A DNA stretch of 64,000 bases from Micromonospora parva (GTDB taxonomy: Bacteria > Actinomycetota > Actinomycetes > Mycobacteriales > Micromonosporaceae), in contig NZ_JNZS01000012.1 in assembly GCF_000718515.1 (NCBI RefSeq), positions 1 through 64,000 of the forward strand, in the 5' to 3' direction. Position 1 is the stretch's first letter; the number at the start of each line of letters is the position of its first letter. The position numbers were made by a program, and so were the translations under genes. The notes beneath the pieces were generated by a model that was not told the origin of the DNA, ran no database searches, and saw only the letters and a list, made by a program, of their open reading frames with translations. Shown here one piece after another: positions 31,279-40,138 of the stretch.

Positions 31279-32143
31279 CATCGCCGAACGTCCCACCCGG
31301 CTGGCGGCCCCGACGACCGCGCCCGACGCGGTGGCCGCCCCCGGATCCGGTGCCCGCGGCCCCGCCGGCCGGCTGCTCGGCCTCGGCGGCAGGGTGCTGC
31401 ACCGCGGTGTCGCGATCGTCGCGCTGGCCGCGATCTGGGAGAGCGCGCCGCGGCTCGGGCTGGTGGACCGGGTCTTCCTGCCCCCGCTGTCGGAGGTGCT
31501 GGTGGCCTGGTGGGAGTTGCTGCGCAGCGGGCAGCTCGCCGAGCACGTGGGCGCGAGCCTGACCCGGTCGCTGGCCGGGCTCGGCCTGGCGGTGCTCACC
31601 GCCATCCCGCTCGGGTTGCTGATCGGCTGGTACCGGCCGCTCGCCGAGCTGCTCAGCCCGCTGCTGGAGGTGTTCCGCAACACCGCGGCGCTGGCCCTGC
31701 TGCCGGTGTTCGTGCTCATCCTCGGCCTGGGGGAGACCTCCAAGATCGCCCTGGTGCTGTACGCGTGCTCCTGGCCGATCCTGCTCAACACCATCGCCGG
31801 GGTGAAGGGCGTCGACCCGCTGCTGATCCGGTCGGCCCGCTCGATGGGGCTCAACCACCTGCGGCTGTTCCAGAAGGTGATCCTGCCGGCCGCGGTGCCG
31901 ACCATCTTCACCGGCGTCCGACTGGCCGGGGCGTACTCGATCCTGGTGCTGGTCGCGGCCGAGATGGTCGGCGCGAAGGCGGGGCTCGGCTACCTCATCA
32001 ACTACGCGCAGTACAACTTCGCGATCGCCGACATGTACTCGGGGATCATCACGATCTCCGCCATCGGTCTGGTCGTCAACCAACTCCTCGTCGCCCTCGA
32101 ACGTCGCTTCTCCACCTGGCGCGTCGACGTCACTGCCGGATAG
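31271..32143 (+). CDS. Sulfonate-type ABC transporter permease (SsuC-like)
   Basis: A 290-residue permease of the SsuC/TauC group with about six helices and the ATPase-contact loop around GVDPLLIRSARSMGLNHLRL. The start is uncertain: TTG 31271 overlaps the ATPase stop by 8 nt and gives MVDIAERPTRL. A longer frame from 31190 is possible but would overlap the ATPase tail. Confidence 0.88.
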   Translation: MVDIAERPTRLAAPTTAPDAVAAPGSGARGPAGRLLGLGGRVLHRGVAIVALAAIWESAPRLGLVDRVFLPPLSEVLVAWWELLRSGQLAEHVGASLTRSLAGLGLAVLTAIPLGLLIGWYRPLAELLSPLLEVFRNTAALALLPVFVLILGLGETSKIALVLYACSWPILLNTIAGVKGVDPLLIRSARSMGLNHLRLFQKVILPAAVPTIFTGVRLAGAYSILVLVAAEMVGAKAGLGYLINYAQYNFAIADMYSGIITISAIGLVVNQLLVALERRFSTWRVDVTAG

Positions 32144-32154
32144 GACGGACACCA

Positions 32155-33489
32155 ATGACCCGCACCCTGCACCTCAACGCGTTCCTGATGGGCGTCGGCC
32201 ACCACGAGGCGGCCTGGCGGCACCCCCGCACCGACCCGCGTCGGGTCACCGACGTGCGGCACTTCCAGGAGCTGGCCCGGATCGCCGAACGCGGCACCCT
32301 CGACTCGCTCTTCCTCGCCGACGGTCTCTCGGTCGGGCCGAACCCCCGCCACAACATCCAGGCCGTCTTCGAGCCGCTGACCCTGCTCGCGTCGCTCGCC
32401 GCGGTGACCGAACACATCGGCCTCATCGCCACGGTCTCCACCACCTACAACGAGCCGTTCCACACCGCCCGCAAGTTCGCCTCGCTGGATCACCTCAGCG
32501 GCGGCCGGGCCGGCTGGAACATCGTCACCTCCGCCCAGGAGCGGGAGGCGGTCAACTTCAACCGGGACAGCCACCCCGCGCACGCCGACCGGTACCGGCG
32601 GGCCGCCGAGTTCGTCGACGTGGCGATCAAGCTCTGGGACAGCTGGGAGGACGACGCGCTGGTCTTCGACACCACGGCCGGGGTGTTCGCCGACACCGAC
32701 CGGGTGCACGAGGTGGCGCACCGGGGGCCGGAGTTCCAGGTCCGTGGCCCGCTCAACATCCCCCGCCCGCCGCAGGGCCGGCCGCTGCTGGTGCAGGCCG
32801 GGTCGTCGCCGGACGGCATCGCCTTCGCCGCCCGCTACGCCGAGGCGGTCTTCACCGCCCAGCAGACCCTCGCCGACGGGCAGGGTTTCTACGCCGAGCT
32901 GCGCCGGCAGGTCACCGCCGCCGGCCGGGACCCGGACCTGGTGAAGATCCTGCCCGGCATCGCGCCGGTGATCGGCGGCACCGAGGCCGAGGCGCGGGCG
33001 CTCGCCGCCGAGCTGGAGGAGCTGATCGTCCCCGAGTACGCCCTCGCGCAGCTCTCCGGGATGCTCGGCATCGACCTGACCGGCCTGCCGCTGGACGGGC
33101 CGCTGCCGGAGCTGCCGGACTCCGGCACCGTGCAGGCCCACCAGAGCCGCTACCAACTCGTCACCGACCTGGCCCGCCGGGAGAAGCTCACCGTCCGGCA
33201 GCTGATCGGCCGGCTCGGTGGCGGTCGGGGTCACCGGGTCGTCGCCGGCACACCGGAGCAGATCGCCGACCAGATCGAGCTGTGGTTCACCCGGGGCGCC
33301 GCCGACGGGTTCAACATCATGCCGCCGCACCTGCCCGGCGGGCTCGCCGACTTCGTCGACCACGTGGTGCCGGTGCTGCGCTCCCGAGGGCTGTTCCGCA
33401 CCGAGTACACCGGTCGGACGCTGCGCGAGCACTACGGGCTGCCCCGACCGGCCAGCGCGTACGCCGCGTCCGCCCTGGTGTCGGCGTGA
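32155..33489 (+). CDS. LLM-class flavin-dependent monooxygenase (NtaA/SnaA/DszA type)
   Basis: 444 residues in the TIM-barrel luciferase-like family, NtaA/SnaA/DszA branch, using FMNH2 from a separate reductase and O2. Visible signatures are LHLNAFLMGVGHHEAAWR, ADGLSVGPN, SLDHLSGGRAGWNIVTS, NFNRD and LLVQAGSSPDG. Members cleave C-S or C-N bonds in sulfonates, sulfones or chelators. Position after an SsuABC-like importer and before a flavin reductase indicates desulfonation of an imported compound. ATG 32155 is preceded by AGGAC. Confidence 0.92.
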   Translation: MTRTLHLNAFLMGVGHHEAAWRHPRTDPRRVTDVRHFQELARIAERGTLDSLFLADGLSVGPNPRHNIQAVFEPLTLLASLAAVTEHIGLIATVSTTYNEPFHTARKFASLDHLSGGRAGWNIVTSAQEREAVNFNRDSHPAHADRYRRAAEFVDVAIKLWDSWEDDALVFDTTAGVFADTDRVHEVAHRGPEFQVRGPLNIPRPPQGRPLLVQAGSSPDGIAFAARYAEAVFTAQQTLADGQGFYAELRRQVTAAGRDPDLVKILPGIAPVIGGTEAEARALAAELEELIVPEYALAQLSGMLGIDLTGLPLDGPLPELPDSGTVQAHQSRYQLVTDLARREKLTVRQLIGRLGGGRGHRVVAGTPEQIADQIELWFTRGAADGFNIMPPHLPGGLADFVDHVVPVLRSRGLFRTEYTGRTLREHYGLPRPASAYAASALVSA

Positions 33490-34049
33490 CCACCGTGGAG
33501 CGACCCTCGGCGGGCACCGTCGAGCTGCGACCGGTCAACGGGGACCTGTTCCGCGCGCTGCTGCGCCGGCAGGCCACCAGCGTCACGGTGGTCACCGCCG
33601 TCGCCCGCGGCACCGAGCCGGCCTGCCTGGGTGGGATCGGCGCGCCGATCCGGGCGGGGTTCACCGCCACCTCGTTCACGTCGGTGTCGCTGGACCCGCC
33701 GCTCGTCTCGTTCTGCCTCGGGACGGCGTCGTCGAGTTGGCCGGTGGTGGCCCGCGCCGAGCACGTCGCCGTGCACCTGCTCGCGGCCGGGCAGCGGGAG
33801 GCCGCCACGGTCTTCGCCACCAGCGGCATCGACCGGTTCGCCGCGTACCCGCACTGGACGTCGGGACCGTTCGGGGTTCCGCTGCTCGGCGGCGTGCTGG
33901 CCCGGCTGCTCTGCCGGGTGGTGCACCGGGTTCCGGCCGGCGACCACTCGCTGGTGATCGCCGAGCCGCTGGCGCTCGGCGACGGCGGCGACGGCGCGCC
34001 GCTGGTGCACCACCGGGGTGGCTACACCACCGCCGGTTCGCCGACGTGA
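33486..34049 (+). CDS. Flavin reductase, partner of the monooxygenase
   Basis: 187 residues with the flavin-reductase-like split-barrel: VTVVTAVARG near the start, FTATSFTSVSLDPPLVSFCL as the flavin site, and VIAEPLALG with a final HHRGGYTT. It supplies FMNH2 to the upstream LLM enzyme. GTG 33486 overlaps the monooxygenase stop by 4 nt. Confidence 0.92.
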   Translation: MTTVERPSAGTVELRPVNGDLFRALLRRQATSVTVVTAVARGTEPACLGGIGAPIRAGFTATSFTSVSLDPPLVSFCLGTASSSWPVVARAEHVAVHLLAAGQREAATVFATSGIDRFAAYPHWTSGPFGVPLLGGVLARLLCRVVHRVPAGDHSLVIAEPLALGDGGDGAPLVHHRGGYTTAGSPT

Positions 34050-34663
34050 CGGCACCGACCGCACCGGACCTGCTCGCGCTGGACCGGGCCGCCCAGGACC
34101 TGCTGTTCCGGGCGGCCCGCACGGCGAACACGTTCACCGACGAGCCGGTCACCGACGCCCAGGTCGCGGCGATCCACGACCTGATCCGGTACGGGCCGAC
34201 CGCGTACAACGGCCAGCCGCTGCGGGTGCTGCTGCTGCGCTCGCCGGATTCCCGGGCCCGGCTGCTGCCGCACCTGTCCAGTGGCAACCGGGTCGCGACG
34301 GCCCGCGCCCCGCTGACCGCGATCCTCGCCGCCGACGTGGAGTTCCACCGGCGGCTGCCCGAGCTGTACCCGCACCGCCCGCAGGCCCGGGACTGGCTGG
34401 CGGACCGGGCGGCCCGGGTGGAGCAGGCCCGGTTCAACGCCACCCTGCAGATCGGTTATCTGATCGTCGGTGTCCGCGCGGCGGGGCTCGCCGCCGGCCC
34501 GATGGCGGGCTTCGACGTCGCGGGCGTGCAGCGGGAGTTCTTCCCCGACGGTCGGCACGAGGTGTTGCTGCTGCTCAACCTCGGGCACCCCAGTGTCGGG
34601 GACTCGCCCGACCGCCTGCCCCGGCTGGACACCGGGGAGGTGATCCGCACCCTCGACGACTGA
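34046..34663 (+). CDS. Nitroreductase-family protein (RutE/HadB-like)
   Basis: 205 residues of the FMN-dependent nitroreductase fold. FRAARTANTFTDEPVTDAQV, the FMN-contact segment YGPTAYNGQPLRVLLL and the C-terminal PMAGFDVAGVQREFF resemble RutE-type malonic-semialdehyde reductases. In this operon it may reduce an aldehyde or a conjugated product left after C-S cleavage. GTG 34046 overlaps the reductase stop by 4 nt. Confidence 0.88.
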   Translation: MTAPTAPDLLALDRAAQDLLFRAARTANTFTDEPVTDAQVAAIHDLIRYGPTAYNGQPLRVLLLRSPDSRARLLPHLSSGNRVATARAPLTAILAADVEFHRRLPELYPHRPQARDWLADRAARVEQARFNATLQIGYLIVGVRAAGLAAGPMAGFDVAGVQREFFPDGRHEVLLLLNLGHPSVGDSPDRLPRLDTGEVIRTLDD

Positions 34664-34669
34664 GCGGAA

Positions 34670-34722
34670 GAACCACCCGCCCCCGGTGCCGGCGCCACGC
34701 CGGCACCGGGGGCGGGTGGTTC
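34670..34722. terminator. Very strong hairpin terminator between convergent genes
   Basis: A perfect 25-bp stem (34670-34694 with 34698-34722) and 3-nt loop start 6 nt after the nitroreductase stop and end 6 nt before the sialidase stop. Confidence 0.85.
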
Positions 34723-34727
34723 GTGGG

Positions 34728-36482
34728 TCAGGACCCCTTGACCCAGTCCACGGTGAAGCGGGCGAAGAAGATCCCGCCGGTGTTGCCCACCTCGTACAGG
34801 TTGCCGACCGTGCCGTCGTTCAGCACCGCCATCGTGGAGTAGCCCGCCCCGCCCGGCTTGACCAGCGCTCGGGCGGGCCAGCTGGCGCCGTCGTCGGTGG
34901 AAAGCCGGACGGTGAGGTCGTTGCGCGCGGCCGGGGCCGCGTTGTTGCTGAACAGGGCGGTGCGGGTACGCACCGGTGCGCCGTTCGCGCCCACCTCCGA
35001 CGGGCGCAGGTAGGAGATCTCGTCGGCGTTGCAGAGCGGGTCGGTCAGCAGGGCGCTGGCGGTGGCCGGGCCGAACGTCACAGCGCCGTCGGTGGACGTG
35101 GAGTAGAACCGGCTACGGGTGCTGTTGTGCCGCATGTTCTGCACGATCGCCCCGGTGCCGCGCTCGACCGCCTTGCTCTCGTTGATGTTCCCGCCGGCGG
35201 GTCCGCCGCGTCGCCACGTCACGCCGTTGTCGTCGCTGTAGACGTTGGCGGTCTGGGTGAGACCCGCCCCGTCCCGGTAGACGAACGGCTGGATCAGGCG
35301 GCCCGTGCTGGTCTGGATGCCGTGCCCGGAGGAGAAGAACGCCTGCTGCCAGCTCGCGACCTTGATCGTCGGGTTCAGCTCGACCGGGGCGCTCCAGGTG
35401 GCGCCGTTGTCCCGGCTGGTGATGTATTGCAGGTGCAGGCTGTTCGGGTCGTTGGCCGTGTTGAGGCCGGACGAGCCGGACCAGAAGCTGATGCCCGGCC
35501 GGGGGGAGTACGTGAAGAAGCAGTAGACGGTGCCGGTCCGGCGGTCCACCAGCAGGCTCGGGTCGCCCGCTCCCTCGCTGGTGGTGGCGGGCGCGTGGAT
35601 GACGCGCGGCTGGTCGAAGGTCCGGCCGCCGTCGGTGCTGCGGGTCATCGCGATCTGGATGTTGTTGGTGCCGCCGCCGAGGTCGTACGAGCCGTTGATC
35701 CGGGCGTCGGCGACGGCGATGACGGTGCCGTTGTTGGTGACGGCCATGCCCGGGATGCGGACCGAGGCCGAGGTGCCGTCGTAGCGGCCGTTCGGGCCGT
35801 TGAGGTTGCGGATGACGCTCTGGGTGGTCAGCACCGCAGTGGTGTTCATCTGCGGGGTGCCGGCGCTCAGGCCGCACCCGGCGGTGCCCCGCAGTGTGGT
35901 GTCGAAACCGGGGGCGGTGACCCGCAGGGTGTACGCGGTGCCGGCGCCGACGGTCCAGTAGTGCAGGTAGTTGCCGCCGGCGGCGATGGTGCGGGTCCAC
36001 GGGGACCCGGTGCGACCGGGCCAGGTGACGGTGAAGTCCCGGGCCGTCGTGGTGCGGTTCTCCAGCGCGAGCTGGAGTCGCCCGGCGGTGCAGTCGTAGC
36101 TGGTGAGCGCGGACATGCCGGTGCCGCAGTGGAAGATGCCGGCGGAGGTGTCGTCCAGGCCGGTCGGGGTGGTGGTCCGCAGGGTGTACGCGGTGCCGGC
36201 CGGGAGGGTCCAGTACAGCTCGCTGCTGCTGCTGCCGGCGGCGACTGTCCGGGTCCAGGGGGAGTTGGTGCGGCCCGGCCAGGTGACGGTGAAGGTCTGC
36301 GCGGTGGTGCTGCCGTTGGTGAGCCGGAGGTTGAGCCGGCCGGTCGTGCAGTCGGCGCTGGCGGTCGCGCTCACGCCGGCGGGGGCGGCGTGGGCTGGCG
36401 TGGCGGGCAGGATCGCGGCCACGCCGAGGACGGCGGCCACGACCGCGATCACTCGGCGCGGTAGTGCTCGGACAGGAGACAC
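34728..36482 (-). CDS. Secreted exo-alpha-sialidase (GH33) with duplicated N-terminal domain
   Basis: 584 residues. The signal peptide (about 1-34) ends PATPAHAAPA. Two related beta-rich domains follow (36-119 and 123-203), each with FTVTWPGRT-x-SPWTRT and a Cys pair. The six-bladed sialidase propeller (about 210-584) carries the RIP motif in SVRIPGMAV (about 240-248) and Asp-boxes STDGGRTF, SRDNGATW, SDDNGVTW, STDGAVTF and STDDGASW. It should release terminal sialic acids from extracellular glycans. GTG 36482 is chosen because GAAGGAG lies 6 nt before it; TTG 36524 lacks a site. No sialic acid catabolic genes are in the window. Confidence 0.93.
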   Translation of the reverse strand: MSPVRALPRRVIAVVAAVLGVAAILPATPAHAAPAGVSATASADCTTGRLNLRLTNGSTTAQTFTVTWPGRTNSPWTRTVAAGSSSSELYWTLPAGTAYTLRTTTPTGLDDTSAGIFHCGTGMSALTSYDCTAGRLQLALENRTTTARDFTVTWPGRTGSPWTRTIAAGGNYLHYWTVGAGTAYTLRVTAPGFDTTLRGTAGCGLSAGTPQMNTTAVLTTQSVIRNLNGPNGRYDGTSASVRIPGMAVTNNGTVIAVADARINGSYDLGGGTNNIQIAMTRSTDGGRTFDQPRVIHAPATTSEGAGDPSLLVDRRTGTVYCFFTYSPRPGISFWSGSSGLNTANDPNSLHLQYITSRDNGATWSAPVELNPTIKVASWQQAFFSSGHGIQTSTGRLIQPFVYRDGAGLTQTANVYSDDNGVTWRRGGPAGGNINESKAVERGTGAIVQNMRHNSTRSRFYSTSTDGAVTFGPATASALLTDPLCNADEISYLRPSEVGANGAPVRTRTALFSNNAAPAARNDLTVRLSTDDGASWPARALVKPGGAGYSTMAVLNDGTVGNLYEVGNTGGIFFARFTVDWVKGS

Positions 36483-36803
36483 AGGACTCCTTCGGGGGAC
36501 GGGGGTGTGGGCGGGGGAAGACAAGGCATAAGACGTCGGATATCTGATGTCGGGACGCTAGCCGGACGCCGCACCGGTCGTCAATAGATCGACGTGGGGC
36601 GGCGGGCGCCGACCTGTTCGTCCGTCGTGGACGGTGCGGTCAGGACGTTCCGCTGATCGAAGATGCCGGATAGGGCTCGGATATTTACATCATGTTGCGT
36701 CGTCTGGCAGGCTCGACTGCATCGACCACCTTCGTCATCTCGGCGATCGGGCCCGTCCCCGGCCCGCGACCGCCGCCGGCGACGCCTGTCCGAAGGAGAC
36801 CCC
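36483..36803. promoter_or_regulatory. Divergent promoter region with tandem GACATC-type motif (36532-36553)
   Basis: A 321-bp gap between the sialidase and GH35 genes. On the minus strand, GACATCAGATATCCGACGTC reads as three 7-bp steps (GACATC-A, GATATC-C, GACGTC-T) and is followed by TTATG. Related sequences occur at 48624-48646 and 55623-55636. An AT-rich patch near 36680 (GGATATTTACATCATG) probably belongs to the GH35 promoter. Confidence 0.55.
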
Positions 36804-39143
36804 ATGGAACGGCGCCAACTCCTCACCATCGGCGTGCTCAGTCCGTTCGCGGCGATGCTGGCGTCGGGCGGCCCGGCCAGCGCCGCGGCGGCGCAGACCT
36901 TCGGGTTCTCCGCCGACGGCAGCAACTTCCTGCTCGACGGCCAGCCGTTCCAGATCCGCAGCGGCGAGATGCACCCGGCCCGCATCCCGGTGCAGTACTG
37001 GCGGCACCGGATCCAGATGGCCAAGGCGATGGGCATGAACACGATCGCCATCTACGTGATGTGGAACCACATCGAGGAGCGGCAGGGCGTCTTCGACTTC
37101 AGCACCGATCGGCGGGACATCGCCGGCTTCATCCGGCTGTGTCAGGCCGAGGGCATGTACGTGCTGCTGCGACCCGGCCCGTACGTCTGCGCCGAGTGGG
37201 ACCTCGGCGGGCTACCGCCGTACCTGCTGCGCAACCCGACCATCAAACTGCGGGTCCGCACCGCCGCCGACCCGAACTACATGGCTGCCGTCACGCGCTA
37301 CATCAACGCGCTGGCCGCGCTGGTCAAGCCGCTCATGGTGGCCAACGGCGGGCCGATCCTGATGGTCCAGATCGAGAACGAGTACGGGTCGTACGGCAGC
37401 GACACGACGTACCTGGAGGAGCTGCGGCAGCTGTGGCTGCGCGCCGGGATCAACGGGCCGTTCTACACCGAGGACGGCCTGGGTCAGGTGCAGGGCAACC
37501 GCACCGTGGTCACCGGCGGCGCGGTCGCGCTCAGCGGGGGTGACGCCGCGGCCATCGCCGCCGCCCGCCAGTCCTTCCCGACAGTTCCGGCGATGTCCGG
37601 TGAGCTGTACACCGGCTGGTTGACCCACTGGGCCGACGGTGGCTTCGCCGGATCGAACACCGACATCTCCACCCAGTTGCGGGGTCTGATGGCCGGCCGC
37701 CTGTCGTTCAACCTCTACATGATCCACGGTGGGACGAACTTCGGGTACTGGGCCGGCGCGAACGCCGCCAACGACGGCTCCGGCTACCAGGCGGACATCA
37801 CCACCTACGACTACGGCGCGCCGATCACCGAACAGGGCGGCCCGTCGCGGCTGTACCCGGCCTACCGGGAGATCATCGGCACCGCCCTCGGGGTGACGCT
37901 GCCGGCCGTCCCGGCGCCGATCCCCACCATCGTGCGGACCGGCGCCCAGGCGGTGCTGCCGGCCCCGTACGCCTCGCTGTGGGACAACCTGCCGGCCGCG
38001 TTGCCGACCCAGACGAACCCGCAACCGATGGAGATGTACGGCCAGAACTCCGGCTTCATGCTCTACCGCCGGGTCCTTCCCGGCTACACCCGGGCCACGC
38101 TTGACGTCAGGTCGGTGCGCGACTACGCGACGGTGTTCCTCGACGGCGTCTACCAGGGCGCCATGTCCCGGAGCAACCTGCCGGCGACCTACACGACGCC
38201 GCTCGGCGTGACGGTGCGCGACGCGCCGCTGGCGCTGAAGACCTCGGCGAGCGGCAGCCCCACGCTCGACATCCTGGTCGAGGGCATGGGCCGCAACAAC
38301 TTCGGCCAGGCGCTGGTCGACCGCAAGGGCATCACCGAGCGGGTGTCGCTTGTCGACGCGGGCACCCTGACCGGCACGTTGACCAACTGGCAGACCCACC
38401 TGCTGCCCGTCGACGAGACGTTCGTGGCCGGTCTGCGTCCGGTGATCACCAACGCCGCGCGGCCCGGCATCTTCTTCAAGGCCACCGTCAACCTCACCCA
38501 GACCGGCGACGCGTACCTGGACATGTCCCGGTGGACCAAGGGCGTGGTCTGGGTCAACGGGCGCAACCTGGGCCGCTACTGGAAGGTGGGGCCGCAGCAG
38601 CGGCTCTACTGCCCGGCGCCGTGGCTGCGGGTCGGCGCCAACGAGATTGTGGTCTTCGACCTGCACCAGACGCAGGCCCAGCCGATCCCCTTCGAGGCCA
38701 CCCTGAGCGGCCAGTCGGGCGCCGTTCGCCACACGGTGGTCAACCGGGCCAGCGGCAAGGCCCTCGACGTGCCGGACCTGTCCGGGGCCACCGGCGTGCA
38801 GTTGATCCAGTGGACCCCCAACGGCGGCGCCAACCAGGCGTGGTTGATGGCCGGCGCGGTGGGTGGCGTCACCACGATGACCAGCGTCAGTTCGGGTCTG
38901 CTGGCTGACGTCGAGGCCAGCTCCACGGCGGAGGGGGCGCGGGTCATCCAGTGGACCGCGACCGGCGGTGGTAACCAGCAGTGGCGGGTCGTCGCGGCGT
39001 CCGGCGACTTCGTGAAGCTGGTCAACGTGCAGACCGGCAAGGTCCTGGCCGTGGCCGGTGGGGCGAGCACCAACGGGGCCGTGATCGTGCAGCAGGCCGA
39101 CACCGGCAGCGCCTCCCAGCACTGGCGACTCACCCCGGCGTGA
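36804..39143 (+). CDS. Secreted beta-galactosidase (GH35) with C-terminal ricin-type lectin domain
   Basis: 779 residues. A signal peptide (about 1-29, MERRQLLTIGVLS) precedes a GH35 barrel with acid/base Glu193 in IENEYGSYG and nucleophile Glu267 in SGELYTGW, plus RPGPYVCAEW. Beta-sandwich domains follow (about 380-640, with GVVWVNGRNLGRYW). A ricin B lectin domain (about 650-779) has three QxW-type repeats (NQAWLM, NQQWRV, SQHWRL). It is expected to trim terminal beta-galactose from extracellular glycans. ATG 36804 has GAAGGAG upstream. Confidence 0.93.
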   Translation: MERRQLLTIGVLSPFAAMLASGGPASAAAAQTFGFSADGSNFLLDGQPFQIRSGEMHPARIPVQYWRHRIQMAKAMGMNTIAIYVMWNHIEERQGVFDFSTDRRDIAGFIRLCQAEGMYVLLRPGPYVCAEWDLGGLPPYLLRNPTIKLRVRTAADPNYMAAVTRYINALAALVKPLMVANGGPILMVQIENEYGSYGSDTTYLEELRQLWLRAGINGPFYTEDGLGQVQGNRTVVTGGAVALSGGDAAAIAAARQSFPTVPAMSGELYTGWLTHWADGGFAGSNTDISTQLRGLMAGRLSFNLYMIHGGTNFGYWAGANAANDGSGYQADITTYDYGAPITEQGGPSRLYPAYREIIGTALGVTLPAVPAPIPTIVRTGAQAVLPAPYASLWDNLPAALPTQTNPQPMEMYGQNSGFMLYRRVLPGYTRATLDVRSVRDYATVFLDGVYQGAMSRSNLPATYTTPLGVTVRDAPLALKTSASGSPTLDILVEGMGRNNFGQALVDRKGITERVSLVDAGTLTGTLTNWQTHLLPVDETFVAGLRPVITNAARPGIFFKATVNLTQTGDAYLDMSRWTKGVVWVNGRNLGRYWKVGPQQRLYCPAPWLRVGANEIVVFDLHQTQAQPIPFEATLSGQSGAVRHTVVNRASGKALDVPDLSGATGVQLIQWTPNGGANQAWLMAGAVGGVTTMTSVSSGLLADVEASSTAEGARVIQWTATGGGNQQWRVVAASGDFVKLVNVQTGKVLAVAGGASTNGAVIVQQADTGSASQHWRLTPA

Positions 39144-39169
39144 CGCCCCTCGGCCACGTGCGGTACGGG

Positions 39170-39190
39170 CTTTGCATCACAGATGCAAAG
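39170..39190. promoter_or_regulatory. Palindromic operator candidate for the DeoR regulator
   Basis: CTTTGCATC-ACA-GATGCAAAG is a perfect 9-bp-arm palindrome 37 nt before the regulator's GTG, a typical place for autoregulation. The same half-site GATGCAAA recurs at 40034 and 48741. Confidence 0.7.
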
Positions 39191-39227
39191 ATGGCCGCAT
39201 GGGTGGGCGGAGCGACCGGAGTGAGAC

Positions 39228-40007
39228 GTGAACCAGCGCGAGCGGTGGCACCGGCTCCTGGAGATGGTCGCCGTCGAGGGCCAACTCGACATCGAGGCCA
39301 CCGCCCGCGAGCTGAGCGTGAGCACGGCGACCATCCGTCGTGACTTCGACGAGTTGGCCACCCAGCAGTTGGTGACCCGTACCCGCGGCGGCGTGGTCGT
39401 CACCAACGTCTCCTACGACCTGCCGCTGCGCTACAAGGCGGTGCGGCAGGCATCGGAGAAGCAGCGGATCGCCGCGGCCGCCCTCGCGCTGATCCCACCG
39501 GGCAGCACCGTCGGGCTCAACGGTGGCACCACGACGACCGAGGTGGCCCGGGCGCTCGCGCTGCGTACCGACGCGAGCGGGCAGCTGTCGGCGGCCACTG
39601 TGGTGACCAACGCGCTGAACATCGCCCACGAGCTCATCGTGCGTCCGCACATCCGGGTGGTGCTCACCGGTGGGACGGCCCGCCCCCAGTCCTACGAGCT
39701 GGTCGGTCGTATCGCGGAGACGATGCTCGCGTCCGTGGCGCTGGACGTCGTCGTGCTGGGGGTGGACGCGATCGACCACCAGCACGGCGCCAGCGCCCAC
39801 AACGACGGCGAGGCCGCGGTCAACCACGTCATGGTGACCAGCGCGGCGCGGACGATCGTCGTCGCGGACGCCTCGAAGCTGGGCCGCCGGAGCTTCAACC
39901 GGATCTGCCCGTTGGGCGACATCGACACTCTGGTCACCGACCGGGCGGCGGACCCGCAGCAGGTGAGCCTCGTCGAGCAGGCCGGTGTCACGGTGCTCCA
40001 GGTCTGA
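39228..40007 (+). CDS. DeoR-family regulator (AgaR-like)
   Basis: 259 residues. The winged helix shows LDIEATARELSVSTATIRRD and TRTRGGVV. The sensor domain has GLNGGTTTTEVARA, TNALNIAHEL, VVLGVDAID and ADASKLGRRSFN, close to AgaR/LacR-like regulators of amino-sugar and galactose pathways. GTG 39228. It sits next to a palindromic operator and between glycosidase genes. The likely inducer is a sugar phosphate such as tagatose-6-phosphate. Confidence 0.9.
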   Translation: MNQRERWHRLLEMVAVEGQLDIEATARELSVSTATIRRDFDELATQQLVTRTRGGVVVTNVSYDLPLRYKAVRQASEKQRIAAAALALIPPGSTVGLNGGTTTTEVARALALRTDASGQLSAATVVTNALNIAHELIVRPHIRVVLTGGTARPQSYELVGRIAETMLASVALDVVVLGVDAIDHQHGASAHNDGEAAVNHVMVTSAARTIVVADASKLGRRSFNRICPLGDIDTLVTDRAADPQQVSLVEQAGVTVLQV

Positions 40008-40033
40008 CGGGGCTCCTGGCAAAGATGTAACTC

Positions 40034-40063
40034 GATGCAAAATCGCGGCCTACTTATTGCATC
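40034..40063. promoter_or_regulatory. Inverted GATGCAA sites before the GH31 gene
   Basis: GATGCAA (40034-40040) and TTGCATC (40057-40063) are inverted, 16 bp apart, and about 75 nt upstream of the GH31 start. They match the half-site of the DeoR operator candidate at 39170-39190. Confidence 0.6.
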
Positions 40064-40138
40064 TTGAGTCAAGCAGGTGCAGCATTCCATCTCATCGGTC
40101 TTCGTGAATGTTGCCCCTCACCACACCGGGAGAAAACG

